DNA of 64,000 nucleotides from Streptomyces panaciradicis (GCF_023516615.1 NZ_JAMGBF010000010.1:1-64000), one strand, 5' to 3'; shown: positions 28,602 through 48,800, numbered from the stretch's first letter. Notes: generated by a model not told the origin, from the letters alone. A program made the numbers and translations.

Positions 28602-29009
28602 ACCGCCGAAGATGTCGATACGGTCGCCCTCGGCGAGGGTCACGATCGCGCGCTTGGTCGCCGCACGCTGGCCGAAGCCGGTGCGGGTCCGCTTGCGCTT
28701 GCCGATGCGGTTGATCGTGTTGACCCCGGTGACCTTGACCGAGAAGACCGCCTGGACGGCCTCCTTGATCTGGGTCTTGTTGGCGCGCGGGTCGACGATG
28801 AACGTGTACTTGTTCTCGTCCAGGAGCGCGTAGCTCTTCTCGGAGACGACCGGCTTCAGCAGCACGTCACGGGGGTCCGTGTACGACTTGCTGAGCGGGG
28901 TCTCGACCGTGTTCTTGCCCTCGGTGGCGTGGCGACGCGCCTTGGCGACGCGCGCGGCCTTGGCGGCCTTCGCAGCCTTGGAGGCAATGCTCGGGTGACG
29001 CGTAGCCAT
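28590..29009 (-). CDS. rplW: 50S ribosomal protein L23
   Basis: Exit-tunnel protein and docking site for trigger factor and SRP. 139 residues: an Ala/Lys/Arg-rich N-terminal extension of about 40 residues ([20 protein letters not shown]), then the L23 core [20 protein letters not shown] and [15 protein letters not shown]. The extension is typical of some streptomycetes. ATG overlaps the rplD stop by one base. Confidence 0.96.
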   Translation of the reverse strand: MATRHPSIASKAAKAAKAARVAKARRHATEGKNTVETPLSKSYTDPRDVLLKPVVSEKSYALLDENKYTFIVDPRANKTQIKEAVQAVFSVKVTGVNTINRIGKRKRTRTGFGQRAATKRAIVTLAEGDRIDIFGGPTA

Positions 29010-29665
29010 CAGGCCTCGCTCCCTTCGGTGTCGTTGGCCTTCGGGCCGGCGACGAAGGACTCGAGAGCGGCCTGGGTGAAGACCACGTCGTCCGAGACGA
29101 TCACGTCGTACGTGTTCAGCTGGCCCGGCTCCAGGATGTGGACCTGGGGCAGGTTGCGGGCGGACAGCCACGCGGCCTCGTCGGCGCGCTCGACGACCAG
29201 GAGCAGGTTCTTGCGCTCCGAGATCTTGCCGAACAGCGTGCGAGCGGCCTTGGTGCTGGGGGTCTCGCCCTCGATCACGCCGGAGACGACGTGGATGCGG
29301 TTGTGGCGGGCCCGGTCGGTGAGGGCGTGACGCAGGGCGGCAGCCTTCATCTTCTTCGGGGTCCGCTGCGAGTAGTCGCGCGGCACGGGACCGTGCACGA
29401 CGCCACCACCGGCGAACTGGGGCGCGCGGGTCGAGCCCTGACGGGCGCGGCCGGTGCCCTTCTGGCGGTACGGCTTCTTGCCGCCACCGCGAACCTCGCC
29501 ACGGGTCTTGGTCTTGTGCGTGCCCTGACGGGCAGCGGCGTTCTGCGCGACGACGACCTGGTGGATCAGCGGGATGCTGACCTTCTCCACGCCGAAGATC
29601 TCCGCGGGGAGCTCGACGCTACCGGTCTTCTCGCCGGCAGGCGAAAGGATGTCAACAGTGCTCAT
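29009..29665 (-). CDS. rplD: 50S ribosomal protein L4
   Basis: 218 residues: [20 protein letters not shown], then the tunnel loop region [20 protein letters not shown] and [20 protein letters not shown]. The ATG at 29665 gives the canonical start. In E. coli L4 also represses the S10 operon; no equivalent site is evident here. Confidence 0.97.
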   Translation of the reverse strand: MSTVDILSPAGEKTGSVELPAEIFGVEKVSIPLIHQVVVAQNAAARQGTHKTKTRGEVRGGGKKPYRQKGTGRARQGSTRAPQFAGGGVVHGPVPRDYSQRTPKKMKAAALRHALTDRARHNRIHVVSGVIEGETPSTKAARTLFGKISERKNLLLVVERADEAAWLSARNLPQVHILEPGQLNTYDVIVSDDVVFTQAALESFVAGPKANDTEGSEA

Positions 29666-29672
29666 CGGTACC

Positions 29673-30317
29673 TCAGGCCCCCTTGGCCGCGGTGCGGACC
29701 AGGACGAGGCCGCCGTTCGGACCGGGAACCGCGCCCTTGATGAGCAGCAGACCCTTCTCCGCGTCAACGGCGTGGACGGTCAGGTTCTGGGTGGTGACGC
29801 GCTCGTTGCCCATGCGACCCGCCATGCGGAGGCCCTTGAACACACGGCCCGGGGTGGCGCAGCCACCGATGGAACCGGGAGAGCGGTGCTTGCGCTGGGT
29901 GCCGTGTCCGGCGCCGAGGCCCTTGAAGTTGTGACGCTTCATGACACCGGCGAAGCCCTTGCCCTTGCTCTTGCCGGTCACGTCCACCTTGACGCCCGCC
30001 TCGAAGACCTCAGCGGAGATCTCCTGGCCCAGCGTGTACTCGGAGGCGTCCGCGGTGCGGATCTCGACGAGGTGGCGGCGGGGGGTGACGTCGGCCTTGG
30101 CGAAGTGGCCCTTGAGGGGCTTGTTCACCTTGCGCGGGTCGATCTCGCCGAACGCGATCTGGACGGACTCGTAGCCGTCGACGTCGTTCGTGCGGACCTG
30201 GGTGACGACGTTGGGGCCGGCCTTGACGACGGTGACCGGAACAACGCGGTTGTTCTCGTCCCACACCTGCGTCATGCCGAGCTTCTCGCCCAGGATGCCC
30301 TTGATCTGCTTAGCCAT
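29673..30317 (-). CDS. rplC: 50S ribosomal protein L3
   Basis: 214 residues: [20 protein letters not shown], then [40 protein letters not shown] and [18 protein letters not shown] start. Confidence 0.97.
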   Translation of the reverse strand: MAKQIKGILGEKLGMTQVWDENNRVVPVTVVKAGPNVVTQVRTNDVDGYESVQIAFGEIDPRKVNKPLKGHFAKADVTPRRHLVEIRTADASEYTLGQEISAEVFEAGVKVDVTGKSKGKGFAGVMKRHNFKGLGAGHGTQRKHRSPGSIGGCATPGRVFKGLRMAGRMGNERVTTQNLTVHAVDAEKGLLLIKGAVPGPNGGLVLVRTAAKGA

Positions 30318-30334
30318 TCTCAGATCACCAGCCC

Positions 30335-30643
30335 TCAGAGCTTGATCTCGATGTCGACACCGGCCGGGAGGTCGAGTCGCATCAGAGAGTCAACGGTCTT
30401 GGGGGTCGGGTCGAGAATGTCGATCAGGCGCTTGTGCGTGCGCATCTCGAAGTGCTCGCGCGAGTCCTTGTACTTGTGCGGCGACTTGATGACGCAGTAC
30501 ACGTTCTTCTCAGTGGGCAGCGGCACCGGGCCCGCGACCGACGCACCAGTACGCGTCACCGTCTCGACGATCTTCTTCGCCGAGCTGTCGATGACCTCGT
30601 GGTCGTAGGCCTTGAGCCGGATGCGGATCTTCTGTCCCGCCAT
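30335..30643 (-). CDS. rpsJ: 30S ribosomal protein S10
   Basis: 102 residues: [58 protein letters not shown]. Also NusE, the partner of NusB/NusG in antitermination. First gene of the S10 cluster. ATG start. Confidence 0.97.
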   Translation of the reverse strand: MAGQKIRIRLKAYDHEVIDSSAKKIVETVTRTGASVAGPVPLPTEKNVYCVIKSPHKYKDSREHFEMRTHKRLIDILDPTPKTVDSLMRLDLPAGVDIEIKL

Positions 30644-31111
30644 GGCTACTCAGTAGTCCTGTCTCTCTACAGCTCTGGTACCTGGTGTCCTCTTGACACT
30701 TTCTCCGACCCACGCGGTCGGGCGTGTCGCGCTTCCACTGACACAGATGTCCCTTGTTCGAACATCCCTGATCTTGGGAAAGAGGTTCACCGGGTGCCTG
30801 GCCGGTGCCGCACCACACTTCCCGGAAGATTCCCGTACGTCCGCCCCAGCGCTGCCCGAAGGCAGTTAGGGCGACGAGTACTGTGGGACTCGCTTCCGGT
30901 CCCCCCGGCGGGAGGCGCGCAGCATCAACACTCGACCGAGCAACTCCGACAGTCTGCCATATGGGGCAGGGGCCTGGCCAATCGGAGCCGGAGACAATAC
31001 CCCGAGAGTGACGTAGGTCAAACACGGGTGCCCTTCGCACCCACGTGGCGGCGGACGGCAGCGGGGGCTCGCGCTCTGGACCTCTTCGGCACGCGGTGCT
31101 GTCATGGCCGT
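30644..31111. other. Divergent region between rpsJ and the P-loop/TPR gene
   Basis: 468 bp with no credible gene. On the rpsJ side, the leader contains the hairpin CCGACC-CACGC-GGTCGG at 30705-30721. I see no strong -35/-10 pair for rpsJ. On the plus strand, GAGACA-N17-TAGGTC at about 30991-31019 is a weak promoter candidate for the P-loop/TPR gene. Confidence 0.5.
30705..30721 (-). promoter_or_regulatory. Leader hairpin shared with the rpsL leader
   Basis: CCGACC-CACGC-GGTCGG followed on the plus strand by GCGTGTCG. About 62 nt upstream of the rpsJ start. The rpsL leader has the same 17 bases followed by GTGTGTCG about 51 nt upstream of its start. Confidence 0.65.
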
Positions 31112-33427
31112 ATGCGGACAAGGGGGGCCCGCCGGAGCGGCTGGTTGCTGCTCGTCGCCGTCGCCGTCGGGGCGTCGGTCCTCTCGGCACTGGGCCGGCT
31201 GCTGCCGGGTGTGGTGGGCGGAACCCTGCTCGCCGTGGTCGGGGCGCTCGGTGCGGCCCTCTCACAGCGAGGCCAGCAGCTGATCGACCAGGACACGAGA
31301 CGCGGCCAGGAGACCAGGCGCGCGTTGCTGACGGACGGGCGTGGACGTCTCCACAGGGTCCGCGACATGACCGATCCTCTCCTGGTCGGCGTCCACCCGG
31401 CCGCGCCGGAGGGCGATGCCGGCTCGGAAGGGGCGCGGGTTCCTCCGTTCGTACGCCGCGATCGCAGCGGCGACATCGAGGAAGCCCTCCGTACATACCC
31501 ATTCGTGCTGGTCGTCGGCGAGTCCACGTCCGGCAAGACGCGCGCGGCCTTCGAGGCGGTACGCGCTGTGCTGCCCGACGCTGCCTTCATCGCCCCCGAC
31601 CCCACCCGTGCCGGAGCGCTGGCGGCGGCGGAAGCCGCGCTCCGACGCGAACGCGACGCGGTCGTGTGGCTGGACGACATCGAGCGCTACCTGGGCGCGG
31701 GCGGACTGACCCCTTATCTGCTGCACCTCCACACCTCTGCGCGCGACGGGCACAGGACTGTGGTGGTGGGAACGATCAGGGTGCAGGAGCGGGCTCGCTA
31801 CACGGACGTCCAGGGTCTGGGCCCGGACGCGGGAGACGCCGCGGGCCGCCGCACCGCACGGGACGTGCTGGCACTGGCGCACGAGATCCGACTCGACCGA
31901 CGCTGGCACGAGACCGAGCTGGCGAGGGCGCGACGGATGGAAGGGGACCGACGGCTGGCCCAGGCGGTCGTTCAGGCCGACCGGTTCGGAGTGGCCGAGT
32001 ACCTCGCCGCCGGACCGCAACTGTTCATGGTCTGGCAGGACGCCTGGGCGCCCGAAGGGACGCACGTGCGCGGCGCCGCTCTGGTCGCCGCCGCGGTGGA
32101 GGCCCGCCGCGCCGGCTGGCTGCGGCCACTGCCGATCGGCCTTCTGCGGGAACTGCACGAGGAGCAGCTCACCCGGCACGGAGGCCTCGCGCTGCGCCCC
32201 GAGAGCTGGGAGGAGGCACTCGCCTGGGCTACGACCCCCTGGTACGCCACGAGCAGCCTGCTCCTTGTCCATGCCTCACAGCCGGACGGCTACCACGTCT
32301 TCGACTACTTGCCCGACACGCTGGATGAGGATGCCAGGAACGCCCCTATCGCCGCAGATACCTGGTCCCGGCTGATCACCGCAGCCGATCCGCAGATCTG
32401 CGAGGACATCGGATGGTCGGCCCTTCTGCACACCAGGCGCACCGCCGCCAGGGATGCCTTCCAGAAGGCTCTGGACAGCGGAGTCCTCACCGGGGCCATC
32501 GGGCTGGCGCTGCTCCTCGGAGAAGAGCTGAGGACAGAGGAAGCCTCCCGGATCCTGCGCGCTGCCCTTCGCCAGGCACCGGTCGACGCGGACCCGGAGA
32601 CCACCTTCGCGCTGCGCAGGGCCTTGTCCTGGTGGCACGGCGGCTCCGGCCACGCCGAGGAGTCCCTCGCGCTCACGGCGGCTCTCCTCGCGGAGGCTCG
32701 ACTCAGGTATGGCGACGATCACCAGGAGACCATCAACATCACATTGGACGTCGCCCGCTGGACCGATCACACCGGCAAGCCGGCGGAAGCCCTGGCCCTG
32801 GCGCGCGCCGCGTTGGAGCGCTCCGTCCGGCTCTTCGGCCCCGCGTCTCTCACGACTCTCAGCTGCCGGTTCGAGGTCGCGGGGGCAACAGCCTCCAACG
32901 GCTCAGCCGAAGCCACCCGGCTCTGGAGCCAGTTGGCGGTCGATGGGGACAGGATGCTGGGTGCGCATCACCCGTTCACCGTCGACGCCCTTTGGAACCA
33001 GGCCCACGCGGTCTTCCACGGCGGCGACACCCGGCAGGGGCTGCGACTTCTCTGCACGGTCATCGACGGACGTACCGCCCTCTACGGCAGCGATCACCCG
33101 CGAACCTTCGCCTGCCGTCTCCAGCTGACCGGCTGGACCGGGGAGTGCGGCCGGTACGACGAAGCGCTTTCGCTCCTGCTCGACCTGGTTCAGGACATCA
33201 CGCGGGCCCTCGGTCCTCATCACGTGCTGACTCTGGCCGGGCGGCACCAGCAGGCCATGTGGACCTCCTGCTCGGGTCGAGTCGACCAGGCGAGGACCGC
33301 GTTCGCGACGCTGCTGGACGAGTGCGAGCGGCATCTGGGGACGGCGCACGAGCTGGCCGAGGACTGCCGGGCACGGCTCACTCGCCCGGACCGGCCCATC
33401 TGGCGTTACCGCGAACCGTCCTGGTGA
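31112..33427 (+). CDS. Membrane-anchored P-loop NTPase with C-terminal TPR repeats (STAND-like)
   Basis: 771 residues, function unknown. Two hydrophobic segments (about 11-29 and 32-50) anchor the N-terminus. A P-loop domain follows: Walker A GESTSGKT at 136-143, Walker B AVVWLDDIE at 183-191, and a sensor-like VVVGTIR near 217-223. The C-terminal part (about 480-760) is built of repeats of the kinesin-light-chain TPR kind, for example LGAHHPFTVDALWNQAHAVF, YGSDHPRTFACRLQLTGWTG and LGPHHVLTLAGRHQQAMW. This layout resembles signal-sensing STAND ATPases. The ATG at 31112 has no good ribosome-binding site; a GTG near 31029 is in frame and possible. It lies alone, divergent from rpsJ, in the str-S10 gap. 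Confidence 0.75.
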   Translation: MRTRGARRSGWLLLVAVAVGASVLSALGRLLPGVVGGTLLAVVGALGAALSQRGQQLIDQDTRRGQETRRALLTDGRGRLHRVRDMTDPLLVGVHPAAPEGDAGSEGARVPPFVRRDRSGDIEEALRTYPFVLVVGESTSGKTRAAFEAVRAVLPDAAFIAPDPTRAGALAAAEAALRRERDAVVWLDDIERYLGAGGLTPYLLHLHTSARDGHRTVVVGTIRVQERARYTDVQGLGPDAGDAAGRRTARDVLALAHEIRLDRRWHETELARARRMEGDRRLAQAVVQADRFGVAEYLAAGPQLFMVWQDAWAPEGTHVRGAALVAAAVEARRAGWLRPLPIGLLRELHEEQLTRHGGLALRPESWEEALAWATTPWYATSSLLLVHASQPDGYHVFDYLPDTLDEDARNAPIAADTWSRLITAADPQICEDIGWSALLHTRRTAARDAFQKALDSGVLTGAIGLALLLGEELRTEEASRILRAALRQAPVDADPETTFALRRALSWWHGGSGHAEESLALTAALLAEARLRYGDDHQETINITLDVARWTDHTGKPAEALALARAALERSVRLFGPASLTTLSCRFEVAGATASNGSAEATRLWSQLAVDGDRMLGAHHPFTVDALWNQAHAVFHGGDTRQGLRLLCTVIDGRTALYGSDHPRTFACRLQLTGWTGECGRYDEALSLLLDLVQDITRALGPHHVLTLAGRHQQAMWTSCSGRVDQARTAFATLLDECERHLGTAHELAEDCRARLTRPDRPIWRYREPSW

Positions 33428-33447
33428 CAGCGACGCGTCGCCGTCAC
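33424..33447. terminator. Bidirectional hairpin between convergent genes
   Basis: GTGACAGCGACGCGTCGCCGTCAC is a near-perfect palindrome with one A/C mismatch, overlapping the end of the P-loop/TPR gene and preceding the acyltransferase stop. Confidence 0.55.
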
Positions 33448-33458
33448 AGCCTGCGGGC

Positions 33459-34601
33459 TCAGGCCTCGGCCCTCCGCATCCGCCCGAACGCCCCCTCCAA
33501 CCCCCTCTTCAGCACCCTCGCCACCGGCCGCTCCACGAACCGGTGCACCAGCCAGCTCAGCAGCAGGAAGCCTGCGATGACGGTGGCCACCAGCAGGCGG
33601 GCGTCCATGGTGCCCTGCAGGCGGTTGATGACGGTCGTACCGGCGACGTAGTGCAGGAGGTAGAGGGGGTAGGTGAGGCTGCCCGCCGTCGCCAGCCATC
33701 TCCAGCGGAGGCGGTCCGTCGCGCCCAGCGCGATCGCGACCATGACCAGCAGGAACCCCGTGAACAGCACGACACTCCCCCGCCAGCCCGACACATGCTC
33801 GAAGTCGTCGATCCGGACGCCCAGTTGGCGTTGCCCCATCAGCCACGCCATGGCGAGGATCCCCCACAGCAGCAGGTCCTGGCCGAAGCGGTGCATCAGG
33901 TAGAGGGCGAGTCCCGCGATGAAGAACCAGGCGCCCTCGGGGTTCGCAGCGAGGGTCAGCGGGCCGAAGTGCGCCGCCGGCGCGAGCATCGCCGCCGCGC
34001 TCCACGCGCAGCAGAAGACCACCACCTTGCGGTAGGTGAGCCCCGTGGCGACGACGGCCAGGAAGAGCAGGTAGAACCGCAGCTCGGACCAGAGCGTCCA
34101 GTACACCCCGTCGACGCTGTCCACACCCGAACCGGACTGCAGCATCGTGAAGTTGAGCAGGATGTCGCGGGCCTCCAGACGGTCCCAGACGCCGGGCAGC
34201 GCCACCACCACGGCCGTGGTGAAGACGATGGCGAACCAGTACGCCGGGTACAGGCGGATCACCCGCGAGACGAAGAACTCGCGCGGGCCGCGGCCCCAGC
34301 AGGACATGCAGATCACGAAGCCGCTGATCACGAAGAAGATCTCGACGCCGATCCAGCCGTAGGCCGCGAGGCGGAACACCGTCGGCATCACCTCCGACAC
34401 CGGCCGGCCCCACACCGCGTTGCCCGGCTGGTCGACCCGCCGGCTGCCGGCGTAGTGGTGCACGGCGACCATCAGGGCGGCGACGAGACGGATGCCGTCG
34501 ACGGCGTACAGCCGCGGGCGTTCGCGGCGCGGCGGGGGTCTGTGAGGGTGGACCCGCGCCGTTCGCATCGCTTGCGTCGGTCGGTCGACCACCACGGACA
34601 T
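33459..34601 (-). CDS. Membrane acyltransferase (acyltransferase-3/OafA-like)
   Basis: 380 residues with about ten hydrophobic helices. The N-terminal motif LYAVDGIRLVAALMVAVHHY supplies the conserved His, and SRVIRLYPAYWFAIV supplies the conserved Arg of acyltransferase-3 proteins, which O-acylate sugars, antibiotics or cell-surface polymers. No SGNH extension is present. ATG preceded by AGGGGATGATCGTCG. Substrate cannot be inferred from the neighbours (tuf upstream, P-loop/TPR gene downstream and convergent). Confidence 0.9.
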   Translation of the reverse strand: MSVVVDRPTQAMRTARVHPHRPPPRRERPRLYAVDGIRLVAALMVAVHHYAGSRRVDQPGNAVWGRPVSEVMPTVFRLAAYGWIGVEIFFVISGFVICMSCWGRGPREFFVSRVIRLYPAYWFAIVFTTAVVVALPGVWDRLEARDILLNFTMLQSGSGVDSVDGVYWTLWSELRFYLLFLAVVATGLTYRKVVVFCCAWSAAAMLAPAAHFGPLTLAANPEGAWFFIAGLALYLMHRFGQDLLLWGILAMAWLMGQRQLGVRIDDFEHVSGWRGSVVLFTGFLLVMVAIALGATDRLRWRWLATAGSLTYPLYLLHYVAGTTVINRLQGTMDARLLVATVIAGFLLLSWLVHRFVERPVARVLKRGLEGAFGRMRRAEA

Positions 34602-34734
34602 CGACGATCATCCCCTGCCTGGCTGCGCGGACCCCCTCACGCTAGGAGGTCGGAAAGGCCGCGAAGAGGACAGAAAGGGGCAGTTGGGTGGAGGCGTCCC
34701 GCAGAGTTCGCCCAGCCTTCACAGGACGTGCGAA

Positions 34735-34766
34735 AGGGCCCGTACGACCGAAGTCGTACGGGCCCT
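34735..34766 (-). terminator. Terminator after tuf
   Basis: 14-bp perfect stem AGGGCCCGTACGAC / GTCGTACGGGCCCT with loop CGAA, about 25 bp after the tuf stop. End of the str operon. Confidence 0.85.
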
Positions 34767-34789
34767 CTCAGAGGCCTAGCGGCTCAGAG

Positions 34790-35983
<1,194 letters not shown>

Positions 35984-36061
35984 TGGGGTCCTCCTGTGGA
36001 GTGGTTCTGAACGCCTTGCTTCATCGGCGCCAGGTGATCTTTGCTGGATGGCCCGGATCCC

Positions 36062-36097
36062 CGGGGCATTCCTCCGCTCTTGCGGCGGAATGCCCCG
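36062..36097 (-). promoter_or_regulatory. Hairpin in the fusA-tuf spacer
   Basis: CGGGGCATTCC-T-CCGC-TCTT-GCGG-C-GGAATGCCCCG, a 15-bp stem with a T/C mismatch. May be a partial terminator or processing site that lets tuf be expressed differently from fusA; a tuf-specific promoter could also lie in this spacer. Confidence 0.65.
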
Positions 36098-36139
36098 TGA
36101 GGCTCCGGAGTCAAGCCTACGGCGTGTGAACGCGGTGCG

Positions 36140-38266
<2,127 letters not shown>

Positions 38267-38305
38267 AAGGCTTCAGTCTTCTCTCGGTCTCGATGTGGGT
38301 AGCGA

Positions 38306-38776
38306 CTACCAGCGGTAGTGCGCGAAGGCCTTGTTGGACTCGGCCATCTTGTGGGTGTCCTCGCGCTTCTTCACAGCGGCACCGAGGCCGTTGGACGCGT
38401 CGAGAAGCTCGTTGAGCAGACGCTCGGTCATGGTCTTCTCGCGACGGGCGCGGGAGTAACCAACCAGCCAGCGCAGCGCGAGCGTGTTGGCACGACCGGG
38501 CTTGACCTCGATCGGAACCTGGTACGTCGCACCACCGACACGGCGGGACTTGACCTCGAGGGTCGGCTTGATGTTCTCCAGTGCGCGCTTCAGCGTGATG
38601 ATCGGGTCGTTGCCCGTCTTCTCACGCAGACCCTCCATGGCACCGTAGACGATGCGCTCGGCGGTGGAGCGCTTGCCGTTCAGCAGCACCTTGTTGATGA
38701 GGGAGGTCACCAGAGGAGAACCGTAGACCGGGTCGATGATGACCGGGCGCTTCGGGGCGGGGCCCTTACGAGGCAT
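38306..38776 (-). CDS. rpsG: 30S ribosomal protein S7
   Basis: 156 residues: [60 protein letters not shown] and the C-terminal AHYRW. ATG start 2 bp after rpsL. Confidence 0.97.
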   Translation of the reverse strand: MPRKGPAPKRPVIIDPVYGSPLVTSLINKVLLNGKRSTAERIVYGAMEGLREKTGNDPIITLKRALENIKPTLEVKSRRVGGATYQVPIEVKPGRANTLALRWLVGYSRARREKTMTERLLNELLDASNGLGAAVKKREDTHKMAESNKAFAHYRW

Positions 38777-38778
38777 TC

Positions 38779-39150
38779 TTACTTCTCCTTCTTGGCGCCG
38801 TAACGGCTGCGAGCCTGCTTGCGGTTCTTGACACCCTGGGTGTCGAGCGAGCCGCGGATGATCTTGTAGCGAACACCCGGCAGGTCCTTCACACGGCCGC
38901 CGCGCACGAGCACGATGGAGTGCTCCTGCAGGTTGTGTCCCTCACCCGGAATGTAAGCGGTGACCTCGATCCCGCTGGTCAGACGCACACGCGCGACCTT
39001 ACGCAGGGCCGAGTTCGGCTTCTTCGGGGTGGTCGTGAACACACGCGTGCAGACGCCACGACGCTGAGGGGAACCCTCGAGTGCGGGCGTCTTGTTCTTC
39101 TCGACCTTGTCCTGCCGGCCCTTACGGACCAGCTGCTGGATCGTAGGCAC
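38779..39150 (-). CDS. rpsL: 30S ribosomal protein S12
   Basis: Decoding-centre protein, 123 residues: [56 protein letters not shown]. Lys43 and Lys88, the streptomycin-resistance positions, are both wild type, as is Pro91. GTG start with CGGAGAAGTA upstream. First gene of the str operon. Confidence 0.98.
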   Translation of the reverse strand: MPTIQQLVRKGRQDKVEKNKTPALEGSPQRRGVCTRVFTTTPKKPNSALRKVARVRLTSGIEVTAYIPGEGHNLQEHSIVLVRGGRVKDLPGVRYKIIRGSLDTQGVKNRKQARSRYGAKKEK

Positions 39151-39200
39151 TACTTCTCCGGTTTCTGTGTGCCGAATGGTGAAGCTAACCTGGAACTTCG

Positions 39201-39217
39201 CCGACCCACGCGGTCGG
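39201..39217 (-). promoter_or_regulatory. Leader hairpin shared with the rpsJ leader
   Basis: CCGACC-CACGC-GGTCGG followed by GGTGTGTCG, nearly identical to the element at 30705-30721. Lies within the transcribed leader if the promoter upstream is correct. Confidence 0.65.
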
Positions 39218-39343
39218 GTGTGTCGAATCCGGCGGACTCCCGCCGCGAGGCGAAAACAGCGCAGATTACGGTGGCCGGTCTTGACTCGCTATGCGGTTGA
39301 TGACACGCACAAGAGCCAGGGCACACCCCAGGCACAAGGTCTG

Positions 39344-39372
39344 AGCGTACCTACCTCAAACGCTACGGTCAA
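39344..39372 (-). promoter_or_regulatory. rpsL promoter
   Basis: On the minus strand TTGACC - 17 nt - TACGCT, a close match to the housekeeping-sigma consensus of streptomycetes. Predicted transcription start near 39337, giving a leader of about 187 nt. Confidence 0.8.
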
Positions 39373-39490
39373 AACAAATGGGCCTCACCCGCATCGCCAT
39401 GCGGAGCATGTCAAGACCCTGCACCGTGGTTGATCTTCGATTCCACGCCCCGGACCCCTGCCGCGGCCACGTCACCGCAGCTCAAGCCTC

Positions 39491-40042
39491 TTATGCCCCG
39501 GCGACCGCCGCCGCGATGAGGATCGTGATCATGAGCGCCCATCCGGCGACCGACAACCAGCCCAGCGCCAGCCCGGTCACCGCCATCCCGTCGCCGCGCT
39601 CGCCGGTGCGCTGCATCTCACTGCGGGCGGTGTGCCCGAGGATGACCGCGGGAAGCCCGGTGAGCCCGGCCGTGAAGAACGTGAGCACCCCGCAGACCAG
39701 GGAACCGACGGCCTTGGCGTTCGTGGGCGCCGGGGCCGGCAGGAAGGTGTGGGGCACGGGTCCGACGGGCGGACTGTTGACCGGCATGGGCCCCTGCGGC
39801 AGGTCGGCCACCAGCAGCGCCAGCTCCCCCACCGTGCGCGCCTCGTAGGCCCGCGCGACCCGCCGCTCGAACTCGGCGTGCTGCAACCGCCCCTCGCCGT
39901 ACCCGGCTCTGAGCACGTCGACGGCCCGCTCCCGCTCCGCGTGCGAGGCGAGCATGGAGGGAGTGGCCTGGGCCTGCCACGGCTGCGGAACGCCTTGTCC
40001 CGACTGCCACGGCTGCCATGGCGTCGGCTGTGACTGCGACAC
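39491..40042 (-). CDS. DUF1707/DUF4190 membrane protein
   Basis: 183 residues. A Gln/Pro/Trp-rich N-terminus (MSQSQPTPWQPWQSGQGVPQ) is followed by the DUF1707 motif around residues 34-80 (RERAVDVLRAGYGEGRLQHA EFERRVARAY), then two transmembrane helices in a DUF4190-like domain (VGSLVCGVLTFFTAGLTGLP and GLALGWLSVAGWALMITILI). GTG start directly preceded by GGGGGGAGGCGCAC. Role unknown; located upstream of the str operon on the same strand. Confidence 0.85.
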   Translation of the reverse strand: MSQSQPTPWQPWQSGQGVPQPWQAQATPSMLASHAERERAVDVLRAGYGEGRLQHAEFERRVARAYEARTVGELALLVADLPQGPMPVNSPPVGPVPHTFLPAPAPTNAKAVGSLVCGVLTFFTAGLTGLPAVILGHTARSEMQRTGERGDGMAVTGLALGWLSVAGWALMITILIAAAVAGA

Positions 40043-40251
40043 GTGCGCCTCCCCCCAAAAGCGAATCAACGCCTCCATCATCCTCTAACGCGCTGTTTCC
40101 GGCACCGGTTCCCGGACGGACGCATCTCCTTCGGGCCGTTGCCGGAGCCCGGCAACAAGCACCTACCCGATGTGGTACGCCTCACCCCTGACACGCACCC
40201 CGGTGCCCGCCCCACGATGGTCCGAGGCAACACACGGGGTGGGGGGGAAAG

Positions 40252-41289
40252 ATGGCCGCAGGCGGAGCTTCGTGGGGACGGTCCCTGGGCTACGGACTGC
40301 TCAGCGGGACGGCCGTCTTCGCCCTGCTCGTCCTCGTCCTCGGCCTGCTGCCGGTCGGCGACGGCGGGGTCGCGCTCCTCCTGTACGTCGCCCTGGTGGT
40401 GCCGCCGGCCCTGGCGGCCCGCCGCTTCGCCCCCGCGCCGAAACGCGCCCCGGCCCTGCCGAGGACGCCCCTGGAGAAGCGGCCCACCGCCGCTCAGGCC
40501 GCCGACCGGGCCGTCACGTCGTACGGCGAGCTCCTCCGCCTGGAGACCTACCGGCCCGGCCCCGGAGCCGACCCCGACGACCTCACCGCCTACCGCACCG
40601 CCCTCGACGTGTACGACGAGGCGAAGCGCAGCGCCCCCGCCCGGGTGCCGGAGCTGCTGGAACGCGGCCGGGCCGCCCTGGACCGCCTGGACGCCGCCCG
40701 CCTCGCGGGCACCGACATCACCTGGATCCGCGGCACAGGCGACACCCGGGTGCAGGTGCCCGCCCCGGGCGAGGGCCCGGCACTGCTGGTCTTCGAGACC
40801 GACGACCGGCACGGCGGCTTCCGCGTGTACGAGGGCGGCGGCCGGGGCGTACGCCCGCGGGAACTGCTCGCTGTCGGGTACGAGGAGTGGGGCCCCGCAC
40901 CGGGGAAGGCCCGGCTGCTGGTGCCCGGCCGGCGCGGCGGGCGGCTGCTGCTGCTGCTGGACGTCCGCGCGCCGGGCCCCTGGCGGCTCGCCCTGCGCCC
41001 GCCCGGCGAGATCCGGCGGCTGGAGAAGGGGCTGCCGCTGAGCGGACAGGGCATCGAGACGGTGCTCAAGGACGAGGGCTGCCGCCTGGTCGAGTTCGAG
41101 CACCGCGCCAGGGGCCCGTTCACGCTCCACGCCCTCACCCGCACCCACCGCCCCGGCCCCCTGCTCGCCGAGGGCCACGACAGCGCCCGCCTGACGGTGG
41201 CAGTGCCGCAGTCCTGCTCCGCGCTCCGAGTGGACGCCACCGGCGAATGGCGGCTGCGCACGCCGAAGGGCGGCCACCCCACGGGGTGA
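40252..41289 (+). CDS. Hypothetical membrane protein
   Basis: 345 residues. Two N-terminal transmembrane helices (about 14-34 and 39-55), then a soluble part of about 290 residues rich in Arg, Leu and Gly with no motif I recognise. ATG preceded by GGGGGGGAAAG. Convergent with rpoC; the end of the gene forms half of the shared terminator. Confidence 0.75.
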   Translation: MAAGGASWGRSLGYGLLSGTAVFALLVLVLGLLPVGDGGVALLLYVALVVPPALAARRFAPAPKRAPALPRTPLEKRPTAAQAADRAVTSYGELLRLETYRPGPGADPDDLTAYRTALDVYDEAKRSAPARVPELLERGRAALDRLDAARLAGTDITWIRGTGDTRVQVPAPGEGPALLVFETDDRHGGFRVYEGGGRGVRPRELLAVGYEEWGPAPGKARLLVPGRRGGRLLLLLDVRAPGPWRLALRPPGEIRRLEKGLPLSGQGIETVLKDEGCRLVEFEHRARGPFTLHALTRTHRPGPLLAEGHDSARLTVAVPQSCSALRVDATGEWRLRTPKGGHPTG

Positions 41290-41299
41290 CCGCCCTTCG
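41264..41299. terminator. Bidirectional terminator, rpoC / membrane protein
   Basis: CGAAGGGCGG-C-CACCCC-AC-GGGGTG-A-CCGCCCTTCG: a 16-bp stem with one C/A mismatch between the convergent stops. Overlaps the last codons of the plus-strand gene. Confidence 0.8.
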
Positions 41300-41313
41300 T
41301 GTTGACCTACGCC

Positions 41314-45213
<3,900 letters not shown>

Positions 45214-45273
45214 TATGCGTCAATCCCTCTCAGGGTTGTAAGTCTTGGGGTCTGAAACGGGGGTCCTGGGGCC

Positions 45274-45304
45274 GGCCGGAGGTTCCTCACCAGTTCCTCC
45301 GGCC
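45274..45304 (-). promoter_or_regulatory. Hairpin in the rpoB-rpoC spacer
   Basis: GGCCGGAGG ... CCTCCGGCC, a 9-bp perfect stem with a 13-nt loop, between the two genes. Probably a processing or partial attenuation site. Confidence 0.5.
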
Positions 45305-45314
45305 GAAACTCCCG

Positions 45315-48800
<3,486 letters not shown>

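Larger units (their letters stand above)
39151..39490 (-). other. rpsL promoter and leader region
   Basis: 340 bp without a gene. It contains a strong promoter (39344-39372), a leader of about 187 nt with the shared hairpin at 39201-39217, and the end of the DUF1707 gene upstream. Nothing else is seen. Confidence 0.7.

Noticed and set aside
30434..31111. Open frame extending the P-loop/TPR gene about 680 bp upstream
   Set aside because: It runs antisense through rpsJ and its leader, has no conserved residues and lacks a ribosome-binding site; the membrane segments begin right after the ATG at 31112.
38779..39150. Streptomycin-resistance allele in rpsL
   Set aside because: Lys43, Lys88 and Pro91 are all wild type.
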